Notes: generated from the letters alone by a model not told the origin. A stretch of DNA of 64,000 nucleotides from Pseudoips prasinana (GCA_951640165.1 OX621234.1:3787001-3851000); one strand, 5' to 3'; counted from the first letter of the stretch, positions 22,430 to 33,756 are shown. Numbers and translations are program-made.

Positions 22430-22652
22430 ACATGCTACGAAATGGAGAGATACCTCCGAGAGGAGCCACGGAAGAGGCGCGAGCCTCAACAGGAGGAAGA
22501 GTGGGCACGCACCTCCCGTCCGACGCCGCAGTCGACTGCGCCGCCCACGCCGCCCTCGCCCCCGGTCACCCCTCCCACCCCACCCGCTACGCCGCTCTTC
22601 ACGGTCACTGCAGTGAAGAGTGAACCTCCAAGCGACTCCGATGAGCCCAAAG
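22430..22652 (+). CDS. luna: KLF6/7-type transcription factor (luna-like), internal coding exon, N-terminal part
   Basis: The exon follows a good acceptor (cttttccag) and ends at AAAG|GTACGT. It starts in phase 0 with ACA TGC TAC GAA ATG and ends in phase 1, giving 74 residues plus one base. Residues 1-13 read TCYEMERYLREEP, which matches the conserved TCLELERYL motif of vertebrate KLF6/KLF7 just after their first coding exon. A Pro/Thr/Ser-rich stretch follows (about residues 30-52), recalling the TPPSSP region of KLF6/7, then VKSE at 62-65, a possible SUMO site, and an acidic SDSDEP patch. Known role of the family: nuclear regulators binding GC/CACCC boxes. The exon is far more GC-rich than its surroundings. 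It is shorter than the matching exon in vertebrates, so an unseen cassette exon before zinc finger 1 cannot be excluded. The preceding exon with the start codon was not found in the window. Confidence 0.85.
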
Positions 22653-22711
22653 GTACGTGACTTACTACTTATCTTTTAAATCGTAGATTAAAGATGATCT
22701 CTTCTTATTTA

Positions 22712-22880
22712 CTAGCTGTGCCCCGCGGTGTTACACGCGTTAAATTTTATAAATTTTCTTTGCTATAAACCTCACGGAGCCCGAGACCTTTCCAACGAAT
22801 GCAAAACCGTGGAAATCGGTTCGTGCGTTCTGGAGTTATAGCGCCAGGAAGGAAAACCCGACTTATTTTTATATTATTAA
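22712..22880 (-). mobile_element. Non-autonomous Helitron in luna intron, GGTGTTAC subtype
   Basis: Starts with CTAG (22712) 60 bp after the exon donor: ctagctgtgccccgcggtgt. It contains tcgtgcgttctggagttata. Its 5' end on the minus strand is degraded. A sister copy is at 24005-24173. Confidence 0.7.
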
Positions 22881-23249
22881 ATACTTATGTATTGACTTAC
22901 TGACTATTGATTAAGTGATGTTTACTAAGATAATACATATAATAATATGAACTTTCACATTTTGTAATGAAAATGTGTATATGGATAATGGTAAAACATA
23001 GAGATACTATTACTGATCACAATGTTAACATATTTATTACCTATGTTTGTACAAATAAATAGAATTGAATTGAATCTACTCTAAGTAATTGGATAATAAT
23101 GTTATAACTAACATATTTGTTTTGCTAATAACACTCTTATTTAAATAGCGTCTTATATTTTTTTCATTTGCTGTGCTCTCTCCATGACTCTTGTCAAAAT
23201 GCTATGTAGAAAAAAACACATATTGAATTTTTTATTTCTTTATTTTGTA

Positions 23250-23322
23250 TGGGCAGTGGTTACCCTGGTGTCAGAGTTTTAAGCCGCCTATAGGTCTCTG
23301 TCGTGGCTTAACGACTGTTGTA
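23250..23322 (-). repeat. 5S-headed SINE, tail fragment
   Basis: The sequence gggcagtggttaccctggtg ... gtggcttaacgactgttg is the complement of the 3' part of the 5S-headed SINE. The head is absent. Confidence 0.6.
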
Positions 23323-23499
23323 TAATAGATAAATATAAACAGGGATAGTTTATTATTAGTGCTTACGAAAGGGCGTTTTGTTGTTCCTAATAATTCGTTT
23401 ATTTGCCAATGCACGATAAAATGAAGTATTTGGATTTTTTCTTTTATTTTTGAAGTTATACTTCTTTTGGCGCGAGGGAGAAAAATGATGAGAGTGAAT

Positions 23500-23625
23500 T
23501 TTTACGATGCGCGCGCACACCGACACGAAAAAATTTAACAGCATGAAGTTAGTTCTAGGCGGTATGACAGATGCGCGCGCATCGTAAAAATAACAGCATG
23601 AAGTTAGTTCTAGGTGGCATGAAAA
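23500..23625. repeat. Direct repeat, two units
   Basis: The motif acagcatgaagttagttcta occurs at about 23538 and 23590, with gcgcgcgca-type GC blocks beside each. It is a local duplication of about 50 bp within luna intron 2. Confidence 0.6.
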
Positions 23626-24004
23626 TTAATAACTATGTTCAAGTTGTATATTAAGAAGTATAACTTCTAACGCGTGTACATAAGTACACACAAGTTTTTT
23701 CCCATTGGATCAATATAGCCTAATTAACTGTTAGTATAAATTAATTATTAACGTTAATATTATGACACGTTAAATACAAGGTGTAACATGAATAGTTGAG
23801 GATATTAGACAGCAATATATCCATGAAACCAGAAAGTAGAGATCGTATTTGATCTAAATTCGTCCATTGAAGATCTATTGACAGAAAAAAAGACAAATTA
23901 TATTAATCTGTTCTCAGTTTTGACACTCAGTTTGTCGTCTGCTCTGAGTTTGTCAGTGTGTTAAAAGGATGATATATATATATGTGACATGATTTTATAT
24001 TAAT

Positions 24005-24173
24005 CTAGCTGTGCCCCGCGGTGTTACCCGCGTAAAATTTTATAAATTTTGTTTGCTATAAACCTCCCGGAGCCCGAGACCTTTCCAACGAATGCAACAC
24101 CGTGGAAATCGATTCGTGCGTTCTGGAGTTATAGCGTCAGGAAGGAAAACCCGACTTATTTTTATATAGTAGA
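24005..24173 (-). mobile_element. Non-autonomous Helitron, GGTGTTAC subtype
   Basis: CTAG at 24005 and the TC complement at 24172-24173. It is close in sequence to 22712-22880 and has preserved ends. Confidence 0.75.
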
Positions 24174-24245
24174 TTAATTTATACTTCTTATGCATATTAT
24201 ATAAAAATATTTACATTCTGTACTCCCTCTCGATATGAACTATAA

Positions 24246-24291
24246 ATGTTCCAAATATCGTACTGCTCCGTACGAAATTTGGAACATTTAT
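24246..24291. repeat. Short inverted repeat
   Basis: aaatgttccaaatatcgtac pairs with gtacgaaatttggaacattt with a small bulge. It lies in luna intron 2. Confidence 0.6.
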
Positions 24292-24305
24292 ATGCAAATC
24301 TTGTA

Positions 24306-24542
24306 TCTATATATATATAAATCAATGCCACTTTTCGTTGTAATGTTATAACTCAACAACGCCTTTACCGATTTGGCTAATTTTGGTCTTGAATTATTCG
24401 TGGAAGTCCAGGGAAGGTTTTTACGTAGAGAAAAATTAAAAAGTCTTGAAAACGTGTAAAATCAACATCTTTCTATACTCCCATGTACAAACAATTTGTA
24501 CTAATACTTAAAAGCATAGCGGAGCATGTACCGGGCCGCTAG
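24306..24542 (+). mobile_element. Non-autonomous Helitron, CTAGCGGCCCGG subtype
   Basis: TCTATATATATATAAATCAA through CGGGCCGCTAG with T after. Same family as 76-338 and 58407-58644, opposite orientation. Confidence 0.8.
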
Positions 24543-24866
24543 TATTTTTATATAATAGGCATAAGAAGTATAAATTAATTTAATATAAAAACATGTCACA
24601 TTTTCCGCGGAATTTTCGTAAAAAGGGGTACAAAGTTATTGCTTCACGTATTAATATTATGATGATGATTGAAGAAAATCATTAAAGGGAATACGAAAAT
24701 CGAATATTTAGCCGCTCTAGCTGAACGATCTGCATGTATATACTATATATCTTTCTTTTGTGTATTTATAATCTTGATAATACATTGTTCAGTTTTAATT
24801 GCAAATTAAGGTCCTTAACTTTCTTCCCCAACTCCTATTACATTGTACTTATCTATTTTATTAGTT

Positions 24867-25130
24867 CGACGGTCACCGTAGCCTAGTTGGTAGTGCTCCT
24901 GCCTACGAAGCTGGTGGTCCTGGGTTCGAATCCCGGTAAGTGCAAATGTTTGTGTGATGAGCACGAATATTTGTTTCTGAGCTATGGATGTTTTCTATGT
25001 ATATAAATATTTATCTATCTAAATAAGTATGTATATCGTCGCCTGGTACCCATAGTACAAGCTTTGCTTAGTTTGGGGCTAGGATGATCTGTGTGACATT
25101 GTCCCTAGATATTATATTATTATTATTATT
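24867..25130 (+). mobile_element. SINE-A, complete copy
   Basis: Intact tRNA-like head, central block and (ATT)n tail within luna intron 2. Confidence 0.87.
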
Positions 25131-25152
25131 CGTGAATTCCGGCGGCTCGCTA

Positions 25153-25274
25153 GTATGCGCGGCTACTTATCAAGCTATACATTTCCAATATAAGCTGTCA
25201 TTCTATGGAAATTCTATACATCGCGAGATCAGCTCATACTGGAAATGTATAGCTTGATGTGTAGCCGTGTGTAC
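25153..25274. mobile_element. Small MITE or foldback element (about 122 bp)
   Basis: The arms (ggctacttatcaagctatac at the left, gtatagcttgatgtgtagcc at the right) are imperfect complements of about 40 bases. No further copy is in the window. It is probably a MITE of another family than the 135-bp one. Confidence 0.6.
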
Positions 25275-25532
25275 CTTATTTACAAATGTGTTTCCCATGT
25301 ATAATTGCGAATATGCGTCTGCTTGATTGTTACGCTTTTATGCCTTAACTGATTAACCGATCATCATGAAATTTTACTCACATGTTGACAGGGTTACAGA
25401 AAGTTACATACATAACTAATATTTCATCTAGAAAAAAGTATTGTTCTCGAGGAACGAGAGCAGCCGCGGGGAAAAGCTAAACTTTTAAGGTTTTTATATC
25501 TTCTATATGATAATTATGCTGTGTAGCTGAAG

Positions 25533-25690
25533 GGATGGAATATCGCCACCCCATCACATCCCGTGGAGGGCGTACAATTCGACCCGAGGTTATTTCTACC
25601 AGAGAACGGACAGCAGTGTCTCTCTGTCTAATGTGATCAACATTCTGCGATCGCCAACCCGTCCATTGTGGAAATCATTTGGGGAGGTGT
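25533..25690 (+). repeat. Dispersed repeat ending ttgtccagctgtgaacg (LINE 3' end family D)
   Basis: The sequence aatatcgccaccccatcaca ... gatcgccaacccgtcc ... ggggaggtgtttgtccagct matches 33446-33670, 51550-51730 and 55738-55890. It resembles the non-coding 3' part of a LINE. It lies just before the zinc-finger-1 exon. Confidence 0.55.
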
Positions 25691-25787
25691 TTGTCCAGCT
25701 GTGAACGGAATTCGCCTTACATGATGATGATGAGTTCAATGTGTAGAAAAAGAATTGTTCGTGAAAATGGATATTTCCTTATTGCAG

Positions 25788-25961
25788 AGGAGCCACCGTG
25801 CCCGGCGCCGCTGCCCGTGCGCAGAGCCCACGTGCCGCGCCAGCCGGCGCACTCGCACGCCACCGACCCGCGTCGCCGCGTGCACCGCTGCGAATTCCCC
25901 GCCTGCGACAAGGTCTACACCAAGAGCTCGCATCTCAAGGCGCACAAAAGAACGCATACCG
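25788..25961 (+). CDS. luna: KLF6/7-type transcription factor (luna-like), exon with zinc finger 1
   Basis: The exon begins after ttattgcag and ends at ACCG|GTAAAT. Entering phase 1 from the previous exon rebuilds a GAG codon, and it leaves in phase 1, so the frame is continuous. It encodes residues 75-132 of the visible protein. These are a linker rich in Pro, Arg and His, then RRRVHRC and the first C2H2 finger (C109, C114, H127, H131; spacing C-x4-C-x12-H-x3-H). The helix region [10 protein letters not shown] is the KLF/Sp finger-1 signature that contacts DNA through Lys, His and neighbouring residues. The exon breaks inside the HTGEKPY linker between fingers 1 and 2. The segment is strongly GC-rich with G/C at third positions, unlike the AT-rich introns. 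Assignment to KLF is very secure; KLF6/7 rather than another KLF rests mainly on the upstream exon. Confidence 0.93.
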
Positions 25962-26029
25962 GTAAATATTTTATTTAATATTTTTATCTATAATCTACAT
26001 TGTACACTGTATTTTTGAAATGAAAACTT

Positions 26030-26205
26030 CTTTGGGCGCGTTGAGCGCTTTTTGGTTGAACAAAAATCATGGAACTCGCGTCATGTCACCGCACGCTTTC
26101 AATGAGTTATATGAATCCTGTGTATATTATGTGTATTTAATTTATGCGTGAGCAAAAGCGTAAAACTCGCGTCATCGTCACCGCACGCTTCCCATGAGCT
26201 ATAAT
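26030..26205. repeat. Family J fragments, paired inverted
   Basis: cgctttttggttgaacaaaa ... aactcgcgtcatgtcaccgc, then a second aactcgcgtcatcgtcaccg about 90 bp on. Same family as 13915-14380. Confidence 0.5.
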
Positions 26206-26213
26206 AATAATTT

Positions 26214-26317
26214 ATCTAAGTAGTTGCTTTACCATCTGAGGATGATCTAACGTCTTCTCAAGTGTATCTAAGTAGTTGCTTTACCATCTGAGGATGATCT
26301 AACGTCTTCTCAAGTGC
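26214..26317. repeat. Direct tandem duplication, 52 bp x 2
   Basis: atctaagtagttgctttacc begins at 26214 and again at 26266. The two units are virtually identical, so the duplication is recent. Confidence 0.9.
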
Positions 26318-26916
26318 ATAATATTAAGACATATCAAATTAAATGTATCTTTCGGTCTTTAAACGAGGTTGAAAAGGTTTGGTGTGCCCCCTGGCATTGC
26401 GAACGCAATAAAGTTCCAAAAGCAATAAGACATATCTGAATGTGCGCTTCTCTCGATATTATTTTTATCACAGTTTTTTAAAAAGTGTAAAGGTCAATCA
26501 AGAACAAGAATTAATTTTAAATTATTTTAATTAGTATGCATTAGAATCTAAAGATAAGGGCAAGATTGGCTCGGCATGAACAGTGCCGATTTTATTAGTA
26601 TCGGAGGCCTAACTAGATAGATGTATCTACATTTTTAAATATAGGTAGGTATTATGCACGAAATTCATACGAATGAAAATGACTGAATTACCCAATTAAC
26701 TTGATAATTTCGTTTTATTTCTCTTATGTATCTACAATAACTCCACAAAATATTTATTAGTTCAGTATATTAAAATTTGTGTTTCTTACATTTATTCGCC
26801 TATATAAGTTACAAGGGTATGGGCATTTTCATTAGGAATTTACATTAGTATAGCTCAAAGAATAAACAAGTTGCACCGCAGTTCTTAATTTTTCGCTGGA
26901 AAAAACATATCTATAT

Positions 26917-27404
26917 CCAACTCTCCTACGATTCCTGTGTCGTAAATTGTTTTGGCATAAACGCCATCTGTGTTGAAAACATTGAACTTCATGCAGCGAC
27001 ATCTGGCCTATGTTTTTAGAAAGTATAACATATGCAGTTTCATAAGTAAGCCTGTAGATGGCAGTGTTAGATGAACCCTATTTTATCAAAAAAAGGACGT
27101 ATTTATCCAACTCTCCTACGATTCCTGTGTCGTAAATTGTTTTGGCATAAACGCCATCTGTGTTGAAAACATTGAACTTCATGCAGCGACATCTGGCCTA
27201 TGTTTTTAGAAAGTATAACATATGCAGTTTCATAAGTAAGCCTGTAGATGGCAGTGTTAGATGAACCCTATTTTATCAAAAAAAGGACGTACCTATTTAT
27301 CCAACTCTCCTACGATTCCTGTGTCGTAAATTGTTATGGCATAAACGCCATCTGTGTAAGTAAGCCTGTAGATGGCAGTGTTAGATGAACCCTATTTTAT
27401 TATT
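26917..27404. repeat. Tandem duplication, about 190 bp x 2 plus a shortened third unit
   Basis: Units start (ccaactctcctacgattcct) at 26917, 27107 and 27301. The first two are almost identical; the third has lost about 90 bp from its middle. Each contains two short motifs of a dispersed family (cgccatctgtgt, gtagatggcagtgttag). They lie within the luna intron. Confidence 0.9.
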
Positions 27405-27740
27405 AAACAACTTCAAAAAAAGGACGTATTTTTTCGTGTACACTGAATTTGGGGGCCGAATGAGGACATTAATTTTATATGCATTTAAAATAATGACAAA
27501 GACTAACTTAACTAATTGTAATAAATTGAACATTAAGGCTTGTGAAATCTCTTTGTGTAAAGACTAGCCCTCTAAAATAAAAAAATAATCTCACCACACA
27601 GGCACAATAACACATATAGTTATTAAAAACCTGTAGTTAAGTATAACAGCTTAAATTTAAAAAAACCGAGCTACTTTTAATTTCACTCGCCATAGTTTTC
27701 TAGTTATATTATATTCCTCCTCTATAAGCAATATTTATGA

Positions 27741-27957
27741 CAGGCCTGTTGGCGTGGTTGGTAAATGCTTGATTTCCACGCCACAGGCCGTGGTCCCAAT
27801 TTGACCTGAGTCTGGGTGTAATTTTCTATTTAAACATGTATTAACAAAAGAAAAAGTAGTAATGTAGTATATCAGTCATCTGGTTTACAAAGTACAAGCT
27901 CCGCTAAGTTTGGGATCAGATAGCCGTGTGTGAATAATGTCCCTGGATATTATTATA
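27741..27957 (+). mobile_element. SINE-B, near-complete copy
   Basis: The head (ttggcgtggttggtaaatgc ... tggtcccaatttgacc) has a decayed B-box. The centre (gagtctgggtgtaatttt) and tail (gtacaagctccgctaagttt ... ctggatattatta) are present. Confidence 0.75.
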
Positions 27958-27959
27958 CA

Positions 27960-29010
27960 TTGTCCCATAAAGAAGTTACAAAAATATCAATGTAAATTCG
28001 GTGTCAGTAACTCACATTTTTGAAACCTCGCCTTAACAGATAAGGGATTAATTGCTTAGATTTATGAAACTATAATTATTTACTTTTAAATACCCAAAAC
28101 ATTTACCATCATTCAAAATTATGTACCATTAATTAATTTTCATGACAGAAATTCCAGAAAGTTCTGAGGTTTATTGCAATAAGTGCCATCAGTGTTCGCA
28201 CCGATGAACTCTGAAGTTTCCAACAAAGTTTATCGTTGGTAACACAGATGGCGCTTTCAAAAGAAGTTTGTATGCCAGCTTCTAGTTCGTGCTCTAAACT
28301 GTACTAGACAATGGTCACTGCTGTCTATGTCAAGAATTTGAATAAAATTTTGTTATTTTATTAATAACGTTACAAACAGGAGCAATCTAGTTTCAAAGCG
28401 AATAACACATTTATAATAATGGAGCTACCGTAAATTTAATGGAATCGGAACTTTCGCACTAATTCTCCATTGGTTCAAACTCTACTAGTAAAGCACTATA
28501 TATTTCTAAACTACACTCTTTGGGTGAAAAATATTCAGGACTAAAAAACTAAAAATTATTATTAAAAAAAAATATATTAATACTTTAATTTGCAATTTTT
28601 GCTGTAGTTGACGACTTGGTATTCATAATTACTTACTTAGACGTTTGCCATTTCATACAACTCTAACTTCGTGTAATAATATTCAAAAATAGACCTACTA
28701 ATATCTAGTTAAGGGCACTGGATTGGCCAAATGTGTGCAAAAATATATTTTAATTTTACCAAAATCGGCATGATTAATTAAAAATGTTTACAATAAGTAC
28801 AAAAGTTGCGCAATCAAATTGGATTATGTAACTAAAAATAGATTGTGTTATAATTTCCTATAAAACAATCTACTTGTAAGATATTTGTAATTAAATTCGT
28901 AAGTTTAATAGATAACATTCGGGGCAATTTTTGAGGACTGCTGAAAGAAGTGAAAACTAACTATTTTTCATACTTCACATTGGGATATAATATGTACTCT
29001 TTGTGTATAA
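27960..29010. other. Unassigned intron sequence
   Basis: AT-rich, with no repeat from the recognised families apart from a motif pair at 28185-28265 (tgccatcagtgttcg, aacacagatggcgc) related to the 26917 units. Confidence 0.4.
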
Positions 29011-29150
29011 TCGTACGAATATTATAAATGTGATAGTTTGCGAGTCTGGATGTATGTATGTTTGTTACTTTTCACGATGATCATGAAACTTTGTAGTCTT
29101 GTAACACATAGGCCCCAATATAACGCGGGGAAACCGTGGGACAAAGCTAG
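29011..29150 (+). mobile_element. Helitron fragment, AATATTATAAATG subtype
   Basis: aatattataaatgtgatagt at the left and a degraded hairpin (cgcggggaaaccgtgggaca) before CTAG (29147-29150) and T. The interior is much shortened. Confidence 0.6.
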
Positions 29151-29689
29151 TGTATACTAATAACGCACGGAGGTATATCTATGTGCATACATATATACAG
29201 AGTATACATATAGCTCGTAGGAAATTTGCGGTGATGATGACGCGAGTCTCATTATTTTTGTTCTGTGTGTGAAAGTGCTCAACATTCAGTAAATTAAAAC
29301 AATCTCAATAATCTACTGTACAACATTACTGTAGGTATGAGAGAGAGAGAGAGAAAGATAGAGATCGAGAGAGGTGCGACCTTTCTATCATAGCTAGATA
29401 GGTACGTTTCGCATAATATCTAAGTTTTATTTCAATCTGTGACCACGATTGGTTATATTATTTTTTAGTTTTTTGTTTTTGTTTGTTGACGTATTATTAA
29501 TATTATTGCATGTGGTTTTAGCCTATAAGTGGTAGTTGCCCAAAGTAAAAATCAAAATATGTCAGTGCCATAATATTATACAATGTGCAAGCAATTGTTG
29601 GTTGACCTAATAAATAAATATCTCTGCGATCAAAGAAAAATACAGTTTATCCCAGAATGCTAAAACGTTTCATCCTACTCACAATATTC

Positions 29690-29958
29690 TTTAAAAATAC
29701 CACAATGTTAATATGTAGTAAAAATATTAGACTTAAACTAGATAATTAAACATAATCTCTTGACAATAACTTGATATGAGCTAGCTAAATATCATTGCTA
29801 TAATAAAATAGATTTTATAAATGTATTCATACAATGTGTACCTAAATATCTATGTTACTAGAAATAATAATGTTACAACTATATTACTACAAACATGTTC
29901 TGTCTATTTACAAGCGCTTTTTTAAAGTATACGCGAATAAAAATCTTTTTTATTTATT
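29690..29958 (+). repeat. Family H retroposon tail
   Basis: Close to 935-1222 and ends tatacgcgaataaaaatc plus a T-rich run. It lies within luna intron 3, in gene sense. Confidence 0.6.
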
Positions 29959-30479
29959 TTATTTATTTATATTATATATACCTATTACCTATGTATGTAT
30001 TTTAGTTAATCTATAATAGGTATCAATCTATAGGTATTAATCTATAATCTATAATAATATATACGTCGGAAATTCATATTGTACTAATTTACGAGGAGCC
30101 CCGCAATTTAGCATTTTATTGCTTTATTTATTTACACCTGTGATTTTTTTATTAAATAATATCAAACTGTAATAATCAACAGGTCTTTTTTGTTCAACAT
30201 CTCAAACCTGACTTGACCACGCAAGGTTTAATTGCCAGATTTAAAATGATTTCATTAAAGTATCCGAAACATACTTGAAGTTCCAATTAAAATAAACTAT
30301 TTATAATACAAATGTTTAGACTTTTGTCTGTCAGTCATTTGATCATTGAGCACTGAGTACCGAGTAGTACTTATGCAGTCGTAAATTATCGTGCATTGCT
30401 GACATGAACGGCACCTAGTTAATTCAAGATAAACCACTAGAAACTACTACTTTAACAAGTTTCATAGGGAAAGCTGTAG

Positions 30480-30960
30480 ATGGCAGTATTAGCGAACTGT
30501 ACACAATAGAAACTACTTGTGTCCTTTACACCCCTAAACTAATTGAAATGTCATTCAATCTCTTTATAATATAGTTCATATTGGGCGTCGTTATGTCCCA
30601 CTGATAAGAACTTTAAAAAGTTTGATCGAATTTTTCAATTTTGTAAGAAAATTGTTCAGTGAGTATAATAACGGTAAACTTAATGCAGTGACATCTGTAG
30701 CAAACAGCTAGAAACAATAGCATAAGACGTTTTATTCTTTAAACTATAGATGGCAGTATAAGTAAACTCTTTTACACGACGAAACAAATTTAAATGTCAT
30801 TAAATCTTGTACTTTTATTTATTAATACACTTTTTTTCCTCATGATAGAAAGAAGGAAAGAAAGAAAATACGTTTATTCAGTAAACTAGCACAGATAATA
30901 ACTAAAAAGGAAACTTAACATTTGGATGGCGATAGCATGTGATGGTTATAGTATTCATAA
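30480..30960. repeat. Degenerate dispersed sequences and a LINE-like tail
   Basis: Short motifs (gctgtagatggcagtattag at 30472; tatagatggcagtataag at 30745) recall the 26917 family. A gaaagaaaatacgtttattc segment at 30865-30885 looks like an inverted poly(A)-signal region of a retroposon. The boundaries are unclear. Confidence 0.35.
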
Positions 30961-31007
30961 AGACACTGCTGAGGGGCTTGGCACACGTGTGCCAATTGGT
31001 GCATTGT

Positions 31008-31165
31008 GAGTGCGTGTTCTAATGTTGATTGTAAGTATCTCCGTTTGTATAGAAAACACGCACAGTCCAACACACAGATCATGCATCCACGTGTTCTGTG
31101 TGTTGGACTGTGCTAGTTTTCTATACAAACGGAGATACTCACAAGCAACATTAGAACACGCACTC
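31008..31165. repeat. Foldback element with arms of about 65 bp
   Basis: gagtgcgtgttctaatgttg at the left pairs with caacattagaacacgcactc at the right. Pairing continues with a few mismatches through gtatctccgtttgtatagaa and the cagtccaacacacag core. Probably a MITE. Confidence 0.8.
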
Positions 31166-31172
31166 ACGCACT

Positions 31173-31212
31173 ACGCTGCATCATGCGGGCGCAGCCCCGC
31201 ATGATGCAGCGT
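31173..31212. repeat. GC-rich perfect palindrome, 17-bp arms
   Basis: acgctgcatcatgcggg and its exact complement are separated by cgcagc. It begins 7 bp after the foldback element at 31008-31165. Confidence 0.85.
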
Positions 31213-31338
31213 GATCTAGTAGAGTATTCCCGCGAGTATACGGCGATGGAACTCGCTGCCGTAACCGCACGTTAGCTAAGCGTGAGGTTAGTGTATTAAT
31301 TGATGACCACAAAACTGGTATATAATAAATATTAAATT

Positions 31339-31407
31339 ACTTTTGTTTGAAGACTACGTCCGAGGTACGGAGGTGCCGTACCTCGGCCGTAGTCCTCAAA
31401 CAAAAGT
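31339..31407. repeat. Palindrome with arms of about 30 bp
   Basis: acttttgtttgaagactacg ... ccgaggtacgg pairs with ccgtacctcgg ... ccgtagtcctcaaacaaaagt, with one or two bulges and a 4-base loop. Confidence 0.8.
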
Positions 31408-31470
31408 CCTCAAGCCGTTTAAAAAAATCTATTCACTGGATAACTTTGTAATTTTATATTTTATTTTTCA

Positions 31471-31780
31471 CTAGCTGCGCCCCGCGGTTTTACGCGCGTT
31501 AAATTTTATAAATTATCACAGCTCCTCCCCCGTAGGTGATAGCGTGATAATATGTAGCCTATATGTTGACCCGACCCCTTAATAATATACATTTGAAGCA
31601 AATCCATGCAGTACTTTTTGAGTTTAGCCCGGACATACCTACATACAGACAAACAGACAAAAATTCTAAAAATGATATTTTTGCCTTTGATATCTATTGT
31701 AGATCACGCCCCAAGTATACTTTTTAAAAAATATTCAATGTACAGTTTTGACTTTTATACGATTTTATTATATGTATAGA
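31471..31780 (-). mobile_element. Non-autonomous Helitron, main subtype
   Basis: CTAG at 31471 (A before) and the TC complement at 31779-31780 (T after). Terminal hairpin cgcggttttacgcgcg. Confidence 0.85.
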
Positions 31781-31875
31781 TTTTTCATAATACATGGATA
31801 CATGCAGATGAATGGTGTGTCTTGAAAATAATACTTACCTAATGTTATTTAAAACAGGCATTAAATAATATTTAC

Positions 31876-32100
31876 AATATATACATATTATTATATAAAA
31901 GCCTCATCCTTGGGCGTGGAAAAAAATGTCGGCATCGTAATGGGATGGCAATGCTGAAACGCTGTCCAAAATATTGGCCAGCCCTCTGGTCGCATGTAGC
32001 GTCGACCAATCGTTTAGATAATTCGCGGAAAAAACCCCGCGCTCTCGGACCCCATGGCCCAAGCGTCTCCACTCCAAACGGCTCAAATATACAACATGTA
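31876..32100 (-). pseudogene. LINE reverse transcriptase C-terminal fragment
   Basis: The minus-strand frame reads METLGPWGPRARGFFRELSK then RLVDATCDQRAGQYFGQRFS, a motif found at the C-terminus of insect non-LTR polymerases (VETLGPWG ... AGSYFGQRIS-AIQRGN). The tail is degraded (IPLRCRHFFP). It is 5' truncated. Confidence 0.65.
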
Positions 32101-32703
32101 ACTTAATTAACGCACATCCTGAAAATAGTTTGTTCCGAATTGTTTACTGAATGAATTTATATCATTTTTAATATATGTAATTTTTTATTCCAAAAATAGT
32201 TTAAACTACAGAAATTATTGTAATATTAACCCTGTACAGTCAAAACAAATTGAAATGGACCGTATGTCAAAATAATAAGACTTTTAAAATCGCAGTTTTA
32301 TTTGTATTCATACAAATTCCACCATTCGATACAAAAGAAAGAAAAATAAACTTTATTCCAAGAAACTAATTTAGTAAATAACAATGCATATACATGTTAA
32401 ATAAAAAATTCAGTGTAGGTATGTATTATGATTACAACATAATATTCTAATTGGGGTGTCTGAGGGTGTGCTTTAATTATGTTACATGTTGTATAATTAA
32501 TATTATTATTATTTAATATTAAAGGTTTTTATACAACTTTGTGCTCCACTCTCCCGCCCATCTCGTAATAATTACCGCCGTCCAATTGGTGCAGCCTCTA
32601 ACACGCTGAGAAACTCACCTGTAACAGAACAAAAAAGGTGTTGAATTTTTTAATATTCTTAATAATCAATGTTAGAGTCAAATACTGCAAGCGGTCTATG
32701 AAC

Positions 32704-32915
32704 GCCAGTATAACCAGAGATGTGTCAGAGCTCTTCAAGCCGCCCAGTAAGCCTCTGGCATGGCTAACGTCTGTTGTCTAACAACACGTTGTTGTTGTTA
32801 GGCAACAGTGACGGTACCGACAACTTAACGTGCTCTCCGAAGCACGGACACCCTCAGTAAATTAACCACATTGTTGGTCACCCATCTATAGGCTGAACAC
32901 GTACCGAGGTGCTTT
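32704..32915 (-). mobile_element. 5S rRNA-headed SINE
   Basis: Minus-strand copy: the C-box complement (ggtcacccatctataggc) at the right, the central block (cttaacgtgctctccgaagc) and the tail at the left. A local gttgtt duplication expands the middle. Most of the A-box end is missing. Confidence 0.7.
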
Positions 32916-32916
32916 T

Positions 32917-33215
32917 AAATAAATAAAATAAATAAAAAAGGTTTTTATTCACGTAGACTTTAAAAAAGGGCTTGTAAGTAGTCAGACCATGTCTGTAGTA
33001 ATATAGTTGTATACATTGTTATTTCTAGTAACATAGATATTTAGGTACACATTGTATGAAAACATTTATAAAATTTATTTTATTATAACATTGATATTTA
33101 GCTAGCTCGTATCAAGTTATTATCAAGAGATTATGTTTAATTATCTAATTTAAGTCTAATATTTTTACTACATATTGTCAATGGTTCTGTCTATATTAAG
33201 GTATAATTATTACCT
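32917..33215 (-). repeat. Family H retroposon tail
   Basis: Begins aataaataaaaaaggttttt (complement of the 3' end). It directly abuts the 5S-headed SINE. Confidence 0.6.
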
Positions 33216-33445
33216 TTACCACACCGATCACATTTGCACCGGTGAGTTCAGCTGGCTGTGAGCTTCTAATGCCCCTTAGCTGTAGGTACCTAGTTAAGGT
33301 GAATACACGAACAGATGCATGAATCGTCCCTAAAAACCAATCCCCTCATCTTTACGTCAGGAACTGCCCTAAACCGAGGCTTGGACTCCAAAGTCCGTAG
33401 GCTTGGGAAAATGGGTGGAAATAAATTCTTTTTTGTCGGTGTGGT

Positions 33446-33670
33446 GCGGAGAATATCGCCACGCCATTTCATCTCGTGGAGGCGTAGAAGTCTCCCCGAG
33501 AAATATCTCCTAGAGAACGGGCAGCAGCGTCTGAGTGATGATCATACTGCGATCGCCAACACATCTGCCAAGCGTGACGATTATGGTATATCCTTCCAAA
33601 ACTATGGGATACTACTCCACTGTGCAACTATTTTGGGGAGACCTTTGTCCAGCAGTGGACATAATAATAA
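33446..33670 (+). repeat. LINE 3' end, family D
   Basis: Begins gaatatcgccacgccatttc and ends ctttgtccagcagtggacat then (AAT)n. The coding counterpart is likely the polymerase tail at 54709 and 55038, which ends with the same sense-strand block. Confidence 0.55.
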
Positions 33671-33756
33671 TATAACTTATTTCAGATCATTACAATCCAT
33701 TTTTGTTAGTAAATAATTTATGAACTTTAACACTACTGTTAGTTAATACCTTAAAG

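Noticed and set aside
22442..22660. ATG at 22442 as the start codon of the KLF protein
   Set aside because: The codons before it (TCYE) match the conserved KLF6/7 motif and follow a good acceptor, so this is an internal exon.
25679..25787. Coding sequence extending upstream of the zinc-finger-1 exon
   Set aside because: The open frame continues upstream by chance through a LINE-derived repeat. The acceptor at 25787 gives a perfect phase match with the previous exon.
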